Of a stretch of 64,000 nucleotides of DNA, positions 51,572 through 60,267 are shown piece by piece. Both the position numbers and the translations under genes were made by a program. Location of the stretch: assembly GCF_014164785.1 (NCBI RefSeq), contig NZ_JACJFN010000003.1:496001-560000 (forward strand), in the 5' to 3' direction. The stretch comes from Aquipseudomonas guryensis (GTDB taxonomy: Bacteria; Pseudomonadota; Gammaproteobacteria; Pseudomonadales; Pseudomonadaceae). A model generated the notes under the pieces. The model was not told the origin of the DNA, did no database searches, and saw only the letters and a list, made by a program, of their open reading frames with translations. Position 1 is the stretch's first letter; every line of letters starts with the position of its first letter.

Positions 51572-52426
51572 ATGAGCCATTCCCCATCTGCCAGCACAGC
51601 GCCCAATCAGTTCGTCGAGGTCGACGGCCGCCGTCTGGCCTATCGCGTCATCGGCGAGGGTACGCCGCTGGTGCTGTGCCTGCGTTTCAGGGGCGTCATG
51701 GACGACTGGGATCCGGCCTTCCTCGATGCGCTCGCCCTCAGGGGTTTTCAGGTGTATGTGTTCGACTACAGCGGCCTCGGTTGCTCCACTGGCCAGCCGA
51801 CCTATGACCCGGCAGCGCTGGCCAAGGACGCCATCGAGCTGATCGGCGCGCTACAGCTGGGCCCGGTAGTGCTGGGTGGCTGGTCGATCGGTGGCGTCGC
51901 GGCGCAACTGGTGTTGTTGCTGGCACCGCATCTGCTCAGCCATCTGCTGCTGATCGCCACCACGCCGCCCGGCCCGCTGGTCAAGACCGGCGAGCCCCAG
52001 TTCTACCAACTGGCCGCCCGCGACAACGACTTCGAAGACTTCGTCAGCCTGTTCTTCGAACCGACCTCGGCCAGCAGTCGCGAGGCGGCGCGGCGTTCGG
52101 CCGAGCGTATTGCCCACCGCAGTGAAGGGCGCTGCACGCCAGTGCCTTATGCCTGGGCCGCGCAGTCCCTGGGCGACGGGCCGCGCAACCCGATGTTTCC
52201 GCTGCAGGCGGCGCTGGACGCGCTCAAGCAAACGCAGACGCCGGTGCTGCACCTGGGCGGCGACCACGACATCGTGTTTCCCGTGGAGAACTGGTACGCG
52301 CTCAATCGCACCCTGCCCACCCTGCAACTGCTGACCCTGCCCAGCGCGGGGCATGGCCCGCAGTCGCAATACCCCGAGGCCAGCGCGGCGCATATCGCGG
52401 CGTTTGTTGCCGGGGAACACGCTTAG
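51572..52426 (+). CDS. Alpha/beta hydrolase
   Basis: From ATG 51572 (GGAGCGAGCG upstream) 284 residues. Nucleophile elbow GGWSIGGVAAQL, acidic residue in GGDHDIVFP and His in AGHGPQSQYP give the catalytic set. Oxyanion region LCLRFRGVMDDWDP replaces the usual HG. It follows the exported hydrolase by 62 bp and is probably co-transcribed. Substrate unknown. Confidence 0.85.
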   Translation: MSHSPSASTAPNQFVEVDGRRLAYRVIGEGTPLVLCLRFRGVMDDWDPAFLDALALRGFQVYVFDYSGLGCSTGQPTYDPAALAKDAIELIGALQLGPVVLGGWSIGGVAAQLVLLLAPHLLSHLLLIATTPPGPLVKTGEPQFYQLAARDNDFEDFVSLFFEPTSASSREAARRSAERIAHRSEGRCTPVPYAWAAQSLGDGPRNPMFPLQAALDALKQTQTPVLHLGGDHDIVFPVENWYALNRTLPTLQLLTLPSAGHGPQSQYPEASAAHIAAFVAGEHA

Positions 52427-52430
52427 CCAA

Positions 52431-53594
52431 TCAGGCCTCGACACTGTCCTGAAGCCACTGCAGCAGGCGCCGCAACATGGCATCGCAGCCATCCAGCTGC
52501 TGCTGGCTGACATATTCATCCGGCTTGTGGCCCTGCTCCATGCTGCCGGGGCCGCAGACCACGGTGGGGATGCCGGCCTGATGGAACAGGCCGCCTTCGG
52601 TACCAAAGGCCACGGTAGAAAACTCGCGACTGCCGCTAAGCAGCGCGAGCAACTCGGCCGCTTCGCTGTGCGGGTCGGTGGCCAGGCCCGGATAGGCCGA
52701 GAGCGGCTGGAAACTGATCGCCGTTTCGGCACTGCGCTCGCGCATCTGCGGCAGCAGTTCGCGCTCGGCGTAATCCTGCAGCTCGTCAGCGACCTGCTGC
52801 GGGTCGGCCGCCGGCAGGGCGCGTACCTCGAAGTCGAACTGACATTCGGCCGGGACGATATTCAGCGCCCTCCCCCCGCTGATCAGCCCGGTCTGCACCG
52901 TGGAATATGGTGGATCGAAACGCGGGTCGTGGTGCTCGGGCGCGGCCAGGCGCTGGCCGATCTCGCCCAGCTTGCCGATCAGTCGTACGGCGTACTCGAT
53001 GGCGTTGACGCCCTGCGGCGCGTAAGCCGAGTGGCAGGCCGCGCCCTGTACTTGGCAGCGCATGGCCAGCTTGCCCTTGTGGCCGAGCACCGGCTTGAGC
53101 TCGGTGGGTTCGCCAATGATGCACAGCAGCGGCTGGTGCGGGCGCCGCTCTAGCTCGGCCAGCAGTGAGCGCACGCCGAGGCAGCCGACCTCCTCGTCGT
53201 AAGACAGCGCCAAGTGCAGCGGCAGGCGTAGATTGCCCTGCAGAAACAGCGGTACGGCGGCCAGCATGCAGGCGATATAACCCTTCATGTCGGCGGTGCC
53301 GCGGCCGTACAACTTGCCGTCGCGCTCAGTCAGCTCGAACGGCGGCAGGCTCCAGGCCTGGCCGTCGGCCGGCACCACGTCGGTATGCCCGGACAGCAGC
53401 ACACCGCCACGGTCAGTGGGGCCGATGGTGGCGAACAGGTTGGCCTTGCTGCGCTCGGCGTTGTAGTCCAGCTCGCAGGCCACGCCTAGGTTGTTGAGGT
53501 AGTCGCGGACGAATTCGATCAGCGCCAGGTTGGAGTCGCGGCTGACGGTGGGAAAGGCCACGAGGCGGGCCAGCAGGTCACGGCTGGTGAGCAT
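52431..53594 (-). CDS. argE: M20 deacylase, acetylornithine-deacetylase-like (ArgE)
   Basis: From ATG 53594, preceded by AGGAG, 387 residues. Dinuclear zinc motifs of peptidase M20: LSGHTDVVPADG, GRGTADMKGYIA, SYDEEVGCLGVRSLL and EPTELKPVLGHKG, with the dimerisation-domain HSAYAPQGVNAIEYA. It is the distal gene of a minus-strand group (flavin monooxygenase, RidA, DUF1028), so a catabolic N-acyl-amino-acid role is as likely as arginine synthesis. The symbol is a family label. Confidence 0.87.
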   Translation of the reverse strand: MLTSRDLLARLVAFPTVSRDSNLALIEFVRDYLNNLGVACELDYNAERSKANLFATIGPTDRGGVLLSGHTDVVPADGQAWSLPPFELTERDGKLYGRGTADMKGYIACMLAAVPLFLQGNLRLPLHLALSYDEEVGCLGVRSLLAELERRPHQPLLCIIGEPTELKPVLGHKGKLAMRCQVQGAACHSAYAPQGVNAIEYAVRLIGKLGEIGQRLAAPEHHDPRFDPPYSTVQTGLISGGRALNIVPAECQFDFEVRALPAADPQQVADELQDYAERELLPQMRERSAETAISFQPLSAYPGLATDPHSEAAELLALLSGSREFSTVAFGTEGGLFHQAGIPTVVCGPGSMEQGHKPDEYVSQQQLDGCDAMLRRLLQWLQDSVEA

Positions 53595-53620
53595 GCAGAA
53601 CTCCTGATTGCCGAAGGGTT

Positions 53621-53643
53621 GGTGCGCACGGCGCACCCTACGG
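53621..53643. repeat. Short dispersed repeat arm (GGTGCGCACGGCGCACCC)
   Basis: A copy of the arm found as an inverted pair at 44566-44631. It lies between the DUF1028 gene and the ArgE-like gene, inside a presumed operon. Confidence 0.6.
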
Positions 53644-53675
53644 AGCGCGGCTAATCGGCCGCGCCGTGCGCATCG

Positions 53676-54350
53676 TCACTCATCTCCCGGCACGCCATAG
53701 CTCGGCGCGGCGGTGGGGTCGAGGGCGCGGGTGATGTAGTCCTGCATCTGCGGCCGGTAGGCCTGCCAGAGCTGATCCAGTGCGCCAATCGGGTCGTCGT
53801 CGGCCCAGTCCACGCGCAGGTCGATGATCGGCCAGACCAGGTCGCCGACCACCTTGAGCGCCGCCGAGTGCACCGGCCCGGCTTCGCCACCGGCAGCCAT
53901 AGCCGCGTGCATGGCGGCCAGCAGGCGCTCGGCGAGGGCACCGGGGGCCTGTTCGAAGGCACTCACCATGGCCTCGATCACCGCTGGCGAGGACAACAGG
54001 TTGCCGGCCGCCACACATTGCTCGCCGGCCAGCGCATTATGCGTACCGAGCGCCTCGCTGCCGGAGAACAGCGCGCTGCGCCCCTGGCTGTCGAGCAACG
54101 CGACCTGGCGGTACTGGCTGTAGCCATTGCGGGTCAGGGCCTGATCCAGCGCCGCCGCCGGTTCCTGGCCGGCGGCCAGGGCATCGAGAATCTGCGGGCC
54201 GAGGGCCGGCAGGGTGATGTTCTGCGAGGCCACCGCCCCCACTCCGGCACGCAGCCAGGGGCAACGGGCACCAACGGCAATGCTCGACGAGCTGATGGCG
54301 ATGCCCAGCTGGCCGGTTTCGGCACAGCGGCCGACGATGGAAAAGGTCAT
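53676..54350 (-). CDS. DUF1028-family protein (Ntn-hydrolase-like)
   Basis: A 224-residue protein starting MTFSIVGRCAETGQLGIAISSSSIAVGARCPWLRAGVGAVASQNIT, the typical DUF1028 opening, with HNALAGEQCVAAGNLLSS in the middle and VWPIIDLRVDWADDDPIGALDQLW near the end. The family is predicted to have an N-terminal-nucleophile-hydrolase-like fold. It is packed 10 bp after the RidA gene and 82 bp before ArgE. Together these suggest amide or imine chemistry in one pathway. Confidence 0.87.
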   Translation of the reverse strand: MTFSIVGRCAETGQLGIAISSSSIAVGARCPWLRAGVGAVASQNITLPALGPQILDALAAGQEPAAALDQALTRNGYSQYRQVALLDSQGRSALFSGSEALGTHNALAGEQCVAAGNLLSSPAVIEAMVSAFEQAPGALAERLLAAMHAAMAAGGEAGPVHSAALKVVGDLVWPIIDLRVDWADDDPIGALDQLWQAYRPQMQDYITRALDPTAAPSYGVPGDE

Positions 54351-54360
54351 GGCCTGCTCC

Positions 54361-54792
54361 TTAGACTTTGCCTGGTTGCCAGTCGTCCGGGATCACCGCG
54401 ATCACGTCGATCTCCATCAGCCATTCGGGCTGACCGAGACCGCTGATCACCAGACCGGTGGAGATCGGGAAAACGCCCCTGAGCCACTTGCCGACTTCCT
54501 GGTAGACCGGCTCGCGGTAGCGCGGGTCGATCAGGTAGGTGGTGGTCTTGACGATGTGCGACAGGTCGCTGCCGGCTTCTTCGAGCAGTTGTTTGACGTT
54601 CTTCATGGCCTGCTCGGCCTGGGCGCGCGGGTCACCGAGGCCGACCAGCTTGCCGCTGAAGTCGGTGCCGATCTGCCCGCGTACATACACGGTGTTGCCG
54701 GCGCGCACGGCCTGGCACAGGTCGTTGTCCAGGCTCTGGTTGGGGTAAGTGTCTTTGGTATTGAACATGCGGATGCGGGTATGAGTGGGCAT
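54361..54792 (-). CDS. RidA/YjgF-family enamine/imine deaminase
   Basis: A 143-residue protein with the RidA fold: YPNQSLDNDLCQAVRAGNTVYVRGQIGTD, AQAEQAMKNVKQLLEEAGSDLSHIVKTTTYLI and SGLGQPEWLMEIDVIAVIP. It is slightly longer than classical RidA. The Glu near the C-terminus (LMEIDV) is kept; the catalytic Arg position after YLIDPRYREPV needs alignment. Its neighbours suggest it clears a reactive imine made by the oxygenase. Confidence 0.88.
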   Translation of the reverse strand: MPTHTRIRMFNTKDTYPNQSLDNDLCQAVRAGNTVYVRGQIGTDFSGKLVGLGDPRAQAEQAMKNVKQLLEEAGSDLSHIVKTTTYLIDPRYREPVYQEVGKWLRGVFPISTGLVISGLGQPEWLMEIDVIAVIPDDWQPGKV

Positions 54793-54863
54793 CGACTTGC
54801 TTCCTCTAAGCGGAGTGGTTGAGGAGGCCCCGCAGGGCCTCGGTCAGCGCGTTGGGTAGGCGC

Positions 54864-56183
54864 TCAGTCTTGCGCCTGGCGCTGCGCGGCATCGCGGTAG
54901 GCGAGGTAGGTGCGCTGCGTGGCGATATGCCCGGCGACGTGCTTGGCGTCGTGCCACACGCCCCAGATAAAGCTGGAACCCCGACGCGACAGCCACGGCA
55001 GGCCGAGGAAGTAGATGCCCGGCTCCCGGGACACACCGCGCTGATGCTGCGGCTTGCCCTTGGCGTCGAAGGCATCGACCTGCAGCCAGCTGAAATCCAA
55101 GGCATAGCCGGTGGCCCAGATGATCGTGCTCACCCCGGCCTGGGCCAGATCCAGCTCGCGCAGCGGTCGAGTCACGCACTCCGGGTCCGGGTAGGTAGCG
55201 CGGGCTTCCGGCTCCTCCGGCAGGTCGAGGCCGTTGCGGGCGATATAGGCGTCGGCCGCATCCAGCAGCGCCAGGTAGTTCTCATCGCCACGCGCCAGGT
55301 TGTCGGCCAGATCCTGTTGGAAGGTCACCACGCCGTTGTCGAACGACTGAGTCAGACCGACCAGCGTCATGCCCTGATGGGCCAGGCCACGGAAGTCCAC
55401 GGTATGACCGCCACGGGCACCGCTGACGGCGATGGTCACGTGCTCCTTGCCCGGCTGGGCGACTTCCGCATCCCATTCGCCGAGCACCCCGAGCCACCAG
55501 CAAAAATCACGCTTGCGGTAGGCGCGCGGCGGCCGGTCGTGCGGGCCGACCGAGAGGTAGACCTTGCGCCCGGCACGCTGCAGTTCATCGGCGATCTGCA
55601 CCCCCGACGAGCCGGCGCCTACCACCAGCACCGCGCCCTCGGGCAACTGCTGCGGGTTGTAGTACTGCGCGGAGTGGATCTGCGTGAGCCGCTCGTCCTT
55701 GGGTGCAATCGGCGGGATCACCGGGCGCTGGAACGGGCCGGTGGCGCAGACCACGCGATTGGCCTGAATCACGCCCGCCGAGGTTTCCACGGTGAAGCCG
55801 GCACGGTCGGCATTGCGTACCACCTTGCGTACCTCGACTCCGGTTTGGATCGGCGCGGCGAACTTCTGCGCATAGGCTTCGAAATAGGCCGCTACGCGAT
55901 CTTTCGGCGCGAAGGCATCGGCGTCGACATCATCGAATTCCAGGCCCGGAAAGCGGTCGTGCCAGGCCGGGCCGTTGGCCACCAGCGAATCCCAGCGGCC
56001 GGTGCGCCAGGCTTCGGCGATGCGGTTGCGCTCCAGCACCAGGTGCGGTACGCCGAGCTTACTCAGATGCTCACTGATGGCCACGCCGGCCTGACCAGCG
56101 CCCACCACCAGGGTGTCGATTTCTGTTCCTTCAAGGGTCACGCCTGTGTGCTGCTGAAAGGCGGGTTGATTCAGGTCGGTCAT
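54864..56183 (-). CDS. Flavin-dependent monooxygenase-like oxidoreductase
   Basis: From ATG 56183 (GAGGAGG upstream) 439 residues. An N-terminal FAD Rossmann motif TLVVGAGQAGVAISEHL and a second NAD(P)H motif VLVVGAGSSGVQIADEL, with a QIHSAQY element between them resembling the FMO/BVMO-type signature. WATGYALDFSWLQVD near the end is also typical of this class. It is the first gene of the group with RidA, DUF1028 and ArgE, which suggests oxidation of an amine nitrogen, followed by imine clearing and amide hydrolysis. Substrate not shown. Confidence 0.87.
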   Translation of the reverse strand: MTDLNQPAFQQHTGVTLEGTEIDTLVVGAGQAGVAISEHLSKLGVPHLVLERNRIAEAWRTGRWDSLVANGPAWHDRFPGLEFDDVDADAFAPKDRVAAYFEAYAQKFAAPIQTGVEVRKVVRNADRAGFTVETSAGVIQANRVVCATGPFQRPVIPPIAPKDERLTQIHSAQYYNPQQLPEGAVLVVGAGSSGVQIADELQRAGRKVYLSVGPHDRPPRAYRKRDFCWWLGVLGEWDAEVAQPGKEHVTIAVSGARGGHTVDFRGLAHQGMTLVGLTQSFDNGVVTFQQDLADNLARGDENYLALLDAADAYIARNGLDLPEEPEARATYPDPECVTRPLRELDLAQAGVSTIIWATGYALDFSWLQVDAFDAKGKPQHQRGVSREPGIYFLGLPWLSRRGSSFIWGVWHDAKHVAGHIATQRTYLAYRDAAQRQAQD

Positions 56184-56414
56184 GGCTTGCCTCCTCTGAC
56201 TCCGAACAGGGGTTTCCACTGCTGCGGCTATGGGTGTTGGCCGCATTCTGTTCGGAGCCGGGGATTGGCGAAATTATGATTTTTGTAGTCGCTGGCAAGG
56301 TAAAAGCGTGCCCGCAGGCCAAGCCTGCGGCCCGCGTAGCGCAAGGCCTTGGCTAGAGGTTTTTTAGCAGCAGAGGCAACAAATTAGTTGGGCGCAACAG
56401 ACCTTCGGCGCAGG

Positions 56415-56446
56415 CAGAAAAACAAAACCCCGCCAATGGGCGGGGT
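56415..56446 (-). terminator. Rho-independent terminator of the symporter gene
   Basis: An 8-bp perfect stem (ACCCCGCC / GGCGGGGT, 4-base loop) is followed on the minus strand by TTTTGTTTTT. It lies about 22 bp past the symporter stop. Confidence 0.9.
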
Positions 56447-56467
56447 CTTGTCATCCAGCGTTCAGCT

Positions 56468-57907
56468 TTACTCGGGCTGAGTCACCAGGGTATTGCTCCG
56501 ATTGCTGCTCCACTGCGGCAGCAGCGTACCGATCAGCATGCCAGCCATGCTGAACAGCAGACCCGCCAGCTGCGGCGGCCAGAAGGCTTCGTCGGTCAGG
56601 CTGTATTCCAGGTAGATCCAGGAGGCCAGGCCGAAGACGATGGCGAACAGCGCGCCCTGGGTGGTCGCACGCTTCCAGAACAGCCCGGCGAACAGCGGCA
56701 CCACGGCAGCGACCAAAGTCACCTTGTAGGCGTTGCCGACCATCTCGTAGATGCTCGCATCCGAGTACAGGGCGAAGCTCAGGGTGGCGATGGCGCAGAC
56801 CACGATGCTGATGCGCATGGCCAGCAAGAACTGCTTGTCGCTCATCACCGGTACGAAACGCTTGAGCACGTTCTCGGTGAAGGTCACCGACGGCGCCAGC
56901 AGGGTACCGGAGGCGGTGGACATGATCGCCGACAGCAGCGCACCAAAGAACATGATCTGGGCGAACAGCGGGGTCTTCTCCAGGATCAGGTGCGGCAGAA
57001 TCATCTGCGCGTCCTCGGCCAGCCAGCGCTTGACCATTTCTGGATCAATGATGGAGGCGGCGTAGGCCAGGAAGATCGGCAGCATGCAGAAGCACAGGTA
57101 GAAGCCAGCACCAAACATCGAAGCGCGCGCAGCGATGTTCTCAGTCTTGGCCGACATCACCCGGGCGTACACGTCCTGCTGCGGGATCGAGCCGAGCATG
57201 AGGGTCACCGCCGCACCGATGAAGGCAACAATATCCTTCGGCTCGAAGCTGTGGATGAAGGTGAACTTACCTTCGCTAGCCGCCTTGCTGACAACTACAT
57301 CGACGCCGCCGGCCATATCACCGATCAGCCAGGTCAGATAGACCAGGCCCGCGACGATGATGATCATCTGGAAGAAGTCGGTCAGAGCCACCGACCACAT
57401 GCCGCCGAACAGGGTGTACAGCAGCACCACGAAAGTGCCGAGGAACATGCCCTGGGTGGTACTGATGGCACCGTCGGAGATCACGTTGAACACCAGACCC
57501 AGCGCGGTCAGTTGCGCGGCGATCCAGCCCAGGTAGGACGCCACGATGACCAGGCTGATGATCAGCTCGACATTCGGCCCGAAACGCTTGCGGAAGTAGT
57601 CGCCAATAGTCAGCAGGTTCATCCGGTACAGCGGGCGGGCGATGATCAGGCCTACCAGCATCAGGCAGCCGAAGGAGCCGAACGGGTCCTCGATGATGCC
57701 GGCGAAGCCTTCTTCGATGAAGGTGGCCGGAATGCCCAGCACCGCCTCGGAGCCGAACCAGGTGGCGAACACCATGGCGGCGACGATGGGGAAGCCCATG
57801 CTGCGACCGCCGGCGGCGAAGTCGCGGGAGTTTTTCACACGGGTGGCGGCGTAGAAGCCGATACCCACGGTGACCAGCAGATAGAGCGCAACGAACCAGA
57901 TCAGCAT
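56468..57907 (-). CDS. Sodium:solute symporter (SSS family)
   Basis: A 479-residue protein from ATG 57907 (GGGAAAGC before it; a GTG 15 bp upstream is less likely), with about 13 membrane segments. SSS marks: AAGGRSMGFPIVAAMVFATWFGSEAVLGIPA near TM2-3, LGSIPQQDVYARVMSAKT, and LLSAIMSTASGTLLAPSVTFTENVL. The set resembles PutP/choline-type symporters, but the ligand cannot be told. It is isolated: a terminator on one side and a divergent LysR gene on the other. Confidence 0.9.
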   Translation of the reverse strand: MLIWFVALYLLVTVGIGFYAATRVKNSRDFAAGGRSMGFPIVAAMVFATWFGSEAVLGIPATFIEEGFAGIIEDPFGSFGCLMLVGLIIARPLYRMNLLTIGDYFRKRFGPNVELIISLVIVASYLGWIAAQLTALGLVFNVISDGAISTTQGMFLGTFVVLLYTLFGGMWSVALTDFFQMIIIVAGLVYLTWLIGDMAGGVDVVVSKAASEGKFTFIHSFEPKDIVAFIGAAVTLMLGSIPQQDVYARVMSAKTENIAARASMFGAGFYLCFCMLPIFLAYAASIIDPEMVKRWLAEDAQMILPHLILEKTPLFAQIMFFGALLSAIMSTASGTLLAPSVTFTENVLKRFVPVMSDKQFLLAMRISIVVCAIATLSFALYSDASIYEMVGNAYKVTLVAAVVPLFAGLFWKRATTQGALFAIVFGLASWIYLEYSLTDEAFWPPQLAGLLFSMAGMLIGTLLPQWSSNRSNTLVTQPE

Positions 57908-58280
57908 GCTTTCCCGTTCCACAGACTTCAGCCCACCGCATGCGCGCCACGTGCAAAGGCACGGGAGGGGACGGCGGACTACAGGTTTTTGTTATGACCA
58001 TGCATGAGAGGCTGCACGCGCCACTCAAGGCCGCGCAGTCTGGCAAATACGTAAAATATGTCAAACAAAAACGACGAATTGCCTGCACACAGAGCGGCCA
58101 CTCATCCGAATATGTCGTGTAACAGACTGTAATTACTGCGGTTGCTACAAGTTGCACCTATATCGGTAGTTGCATATTTTTGACACACGCCAACCATGCG
58201 CAGTTGCCCGGGCTGACTGGCGCCGGCCGGGCCTGTATCGTCGACGCGCGGCCAAGCCGGTCGCCCGGCCAGTCGATCCC
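57908..58280. other. Divergent promoter region, no gene
   Basis: A 373-bp gap between the symporter (minus) and LysR (plus) starts. It has an AT-rich belt at about 58045-58185 with TTGACA on the minus strand at 58059-58064 but without a matching -10 box at standard spacing. The small open frames here are shadows. Confidence 0.5.
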
Positions 58281-59177
58281 ATGGATATCAAACAGCTCAA
58301 GTTCCTCGTCGCCCTCGATGAAACCCGCCACTTTGGCCAGGCCGCGGCGCGTTGCCATGTGACCCAGCCGACCCTGTCCATGCGCCTGCGCAATCTGGAG
58401 GAAGAGCTCGGCCTGGAACTGGTGCAGCGCGGCCAGCGCTTCGAAGGCTTCACCGAAGCCGGCCAGCGCGTGCTGGCCTGGGCGCGCAGCCTGCTGGCAG
58501 CCGAGGACGGCCTGTATGCCGAGGCGGCGGCCTGCCGCGGGCAACTGGTTGGCACCCTGCGCCTGGGCGTGGTGCCGCTCGGCGGCTTCGATCCGATGCG
58601 CCTGGTCAGGCTGTTCGCTGCAGAGCATCCGGGCCTGCGCTTCCAGCTGTTCGCCCTGAGCAGCGAGCAGATACTCGAACGCCTCGGGCGTAACCAGCTC
58701 GACCTCGGCCTGTCCTACCTGGAGCGCCTCGACCGCCAGCATTTCAGCAGCCTGGAGCTGGCCGAGACGCGCATGGGCCTGCTGCATGATCGTCGGCATT
58801 TCTGCTTCGAACAGGCGCAATTGAGCTGGGAAGAATTGAGCGAACTGCCGCTCGGCTTGCTCTCGGCCGGCATGCACTTTCGCCAGTCGATCGACCACAG
58901 TTTCCGCAGCCGCGGCCTGACCCCGCAGCCGCGCCTGGAAAGCGACGCCGTGCACCAGCTGCTGCAGGCGGTGAGCGCTGGCCTGTGCTGCGCGATCATG
59001 CCGCTGGCCAGTGGCCTGGATGAACTCAACCAGCACCTGGCCCTGACGCCTATCGTCGATGCCCACACCCTCGCCCCGCTCGGCCTGATCCTGCGCAACA
59101 GCGCACCCCGCTCGGCCCTGGCCGAAGCCTGCCTCGCCGAAGCGCAGCGCTTGTTGGCCGAAACGCCGCCCCCGTAG
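58281..59177 (+). CDS. LysR-family transcriptional regulator
   Basis: A 298-residue protein from ATG 58281. HTH: IKQLKFLVALDETRHFGQAAARCHVTQPTLSMRLRNLEEEL. Effector domain with LRLGVVPLGGFDPMRLVRLFAAEHP and QLDLGLSYLERLDRQHFSSLEL, and QAVSAGLCCAIMPLASGL near the end. It stands upstream of fdhD with a REP-like palindrome between them and faces the symporter. It may regulate either; the fdhD side is common in pseudomonads. Confidence 0.9.
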   Translation: MDIKQLKFLVALDETRHFGQAAARCHVTQPTLSMRLRNLEEELGLELVQRGQRFEGFTEAGQRVLAWARSLLAAEDGLYAEAAACRGQLVGTLRLGVVPLGGFDPMRLVRLFAAEHPGLRFQLFALSSEQILERLGRNQLDLGLSYLERLDRQHFSSLELAETRMGLLHDRRHFCFEQAQLSWEELSELPLGLLSAGMHFRQSIDHSFRSRGLTPQPRLESDAVHQLLQAVSAGLCCAIMPLASGLDELNQHLALTPIVDAHTLAPLGLILRNSAPRSALAEACLAEAQRLLAETPPP

Positions 59178-59200
59178 AAACTGTTATTCAACCCAACCTT

Positions 59201-59284
59201 TTGTAGGAACCAGGCGGACGCCTAGTCCTTGCTGGCGATCAGCGGGATGCTGTCTGCCTATCGCCAGCAAGCTGGCTCCTACAG
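59201..59284. repeat. REP-like palindrome
   Basis: The arms TGTAGGAACCAGG and CCTTGCTGGCGAT are matched in inverse by ATCGCCAGCAAG and CTGGCTCCTACA. This is the familiar Pseudomonas REP-type sequence, here as an inverted pair between LysR and fdhD. Confidence 0.8.
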
Positions 59285-59415
59285 GATCGGGCCGTAGGGT
59301 GCACCACCATATACCTGATAGACCGACTCGATCACCGCATCAGCAATAGCGATTAGACGCTCCCTAGCAGGCGGCCTAGGCTGTGCGCATACCCGCCACA
59401 CCGAGGGTCGCGCCC

Positions 59416-60267
59416 ATGCCACGTCGCGCTGTTTGCCCCACCCAAGCCATCATCCCCAGCGAGCTGTACGCCAGCGTTGCCGGCTATGCCTATGCCGAGC
59501 TGCAAGGCACGCCAGGCATGGGCCAGACCAGCCTGGCCGGGGAAGCGGCGCTGGCCATCAGCTACAACGGCATCAGCCAGGCGGTGATGATGGTTTCGCC
59601 CGGCGAGCTGGAAGACTTCGTCCGCGGCTTCAGCCTCGGTGCCGGCCTGATCGAATCCATCGACGATATTTATGACATCCAGCTGAGTGGTACCGGCGCC
59701 GCCCTGCGCGCCGACGTACAGATCAGCAGCCGCGCCTTCTGGGCACTTAAGCAGCAACGCCGGCAGCTGGCCGGAAACAGCGGTTGCGGCCTGTGCGGGG
59801 TCGAGGCCCTGGAGCAGGCACTGCCGCAACTGCCGGTGCTGCCCGTCAGCCCACTGCCGCCGGTCGCTCATCTCCATGAACTGCGCCAGCGCATCGCCGC
59901 CGTGCAGCACCAGGCACGGTCAAGCGGCGCCCTGCATGCGGCGCTGTTTGTCGATAGCGACGGGGCGATCCGCCTGTGCCGCGAGGACATCGGCCGGCAC
60001 AACGCCCTGGACAAACTAATCGGCGCCCTCAAACGCGAAGGCCTGGACAGCAGCCGTGGCTTTGCCGTGGTCACCAGCCGCTGCAGTCTGGAGCTGCTGC
60101 ACAAGGCCGTGCGCGCTGGCATCAGCAGCCTGGTCAGCCTCTCGGCACCGACCGCCCTGACCGTGGACTGGGCGCGCTGCCAGCAGCTCAACCTGATCCA
60201 CCTGCCGCACCACAGCGCGCCACGGGTCTACAGCCCCGCCCCGGCCATAGAGGAAAGCCGCCCATGA
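59416..60267 (+). CDS. fdhD: Formate dehydrogenase accessory sulfurtransferase FdhD
   Basis: A 283-residue protein from ATG 59416 (GAGGG upstream). FdhD transfers sulfur to the molybdenum cofactor of formate dehydrogenases. The catalytic CxxC is C124-C127 in GNSGCGLCGVEAL, with GELEDFVRGFSLGAGLI, REDIGRHNALDKLIGAL and SRCSLELLHKAVRAGI in place. It overlaps the molybdoenzyme gene by 4 bp (ATGA), a functional pairing. Confidence 0.94.
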   Translation: MPRRAVCPTQAIIPSELYASVAGYAYAELQGTPGMGQTSLAGEAALAISYNGISQAVMMVSPGELEDFVRGFSLGAGLIESIDDIYDIQLSGTGAALRADVQISSRAFWALKQQRRQLAGNSGCGLCGVEALEQALPQLPVLPVSPLPPVAHLHELRQRIAAVQHQARSSGALHAALFVDSDGAIRLCREDIGRHNALDKLIGALKREGLDSSRGFAVVTSRCSLELLHKAVRAGISSLVSLSAPTALTVDWARCQQLNLIHLPHHSAPRVYSPAPAIEESRP

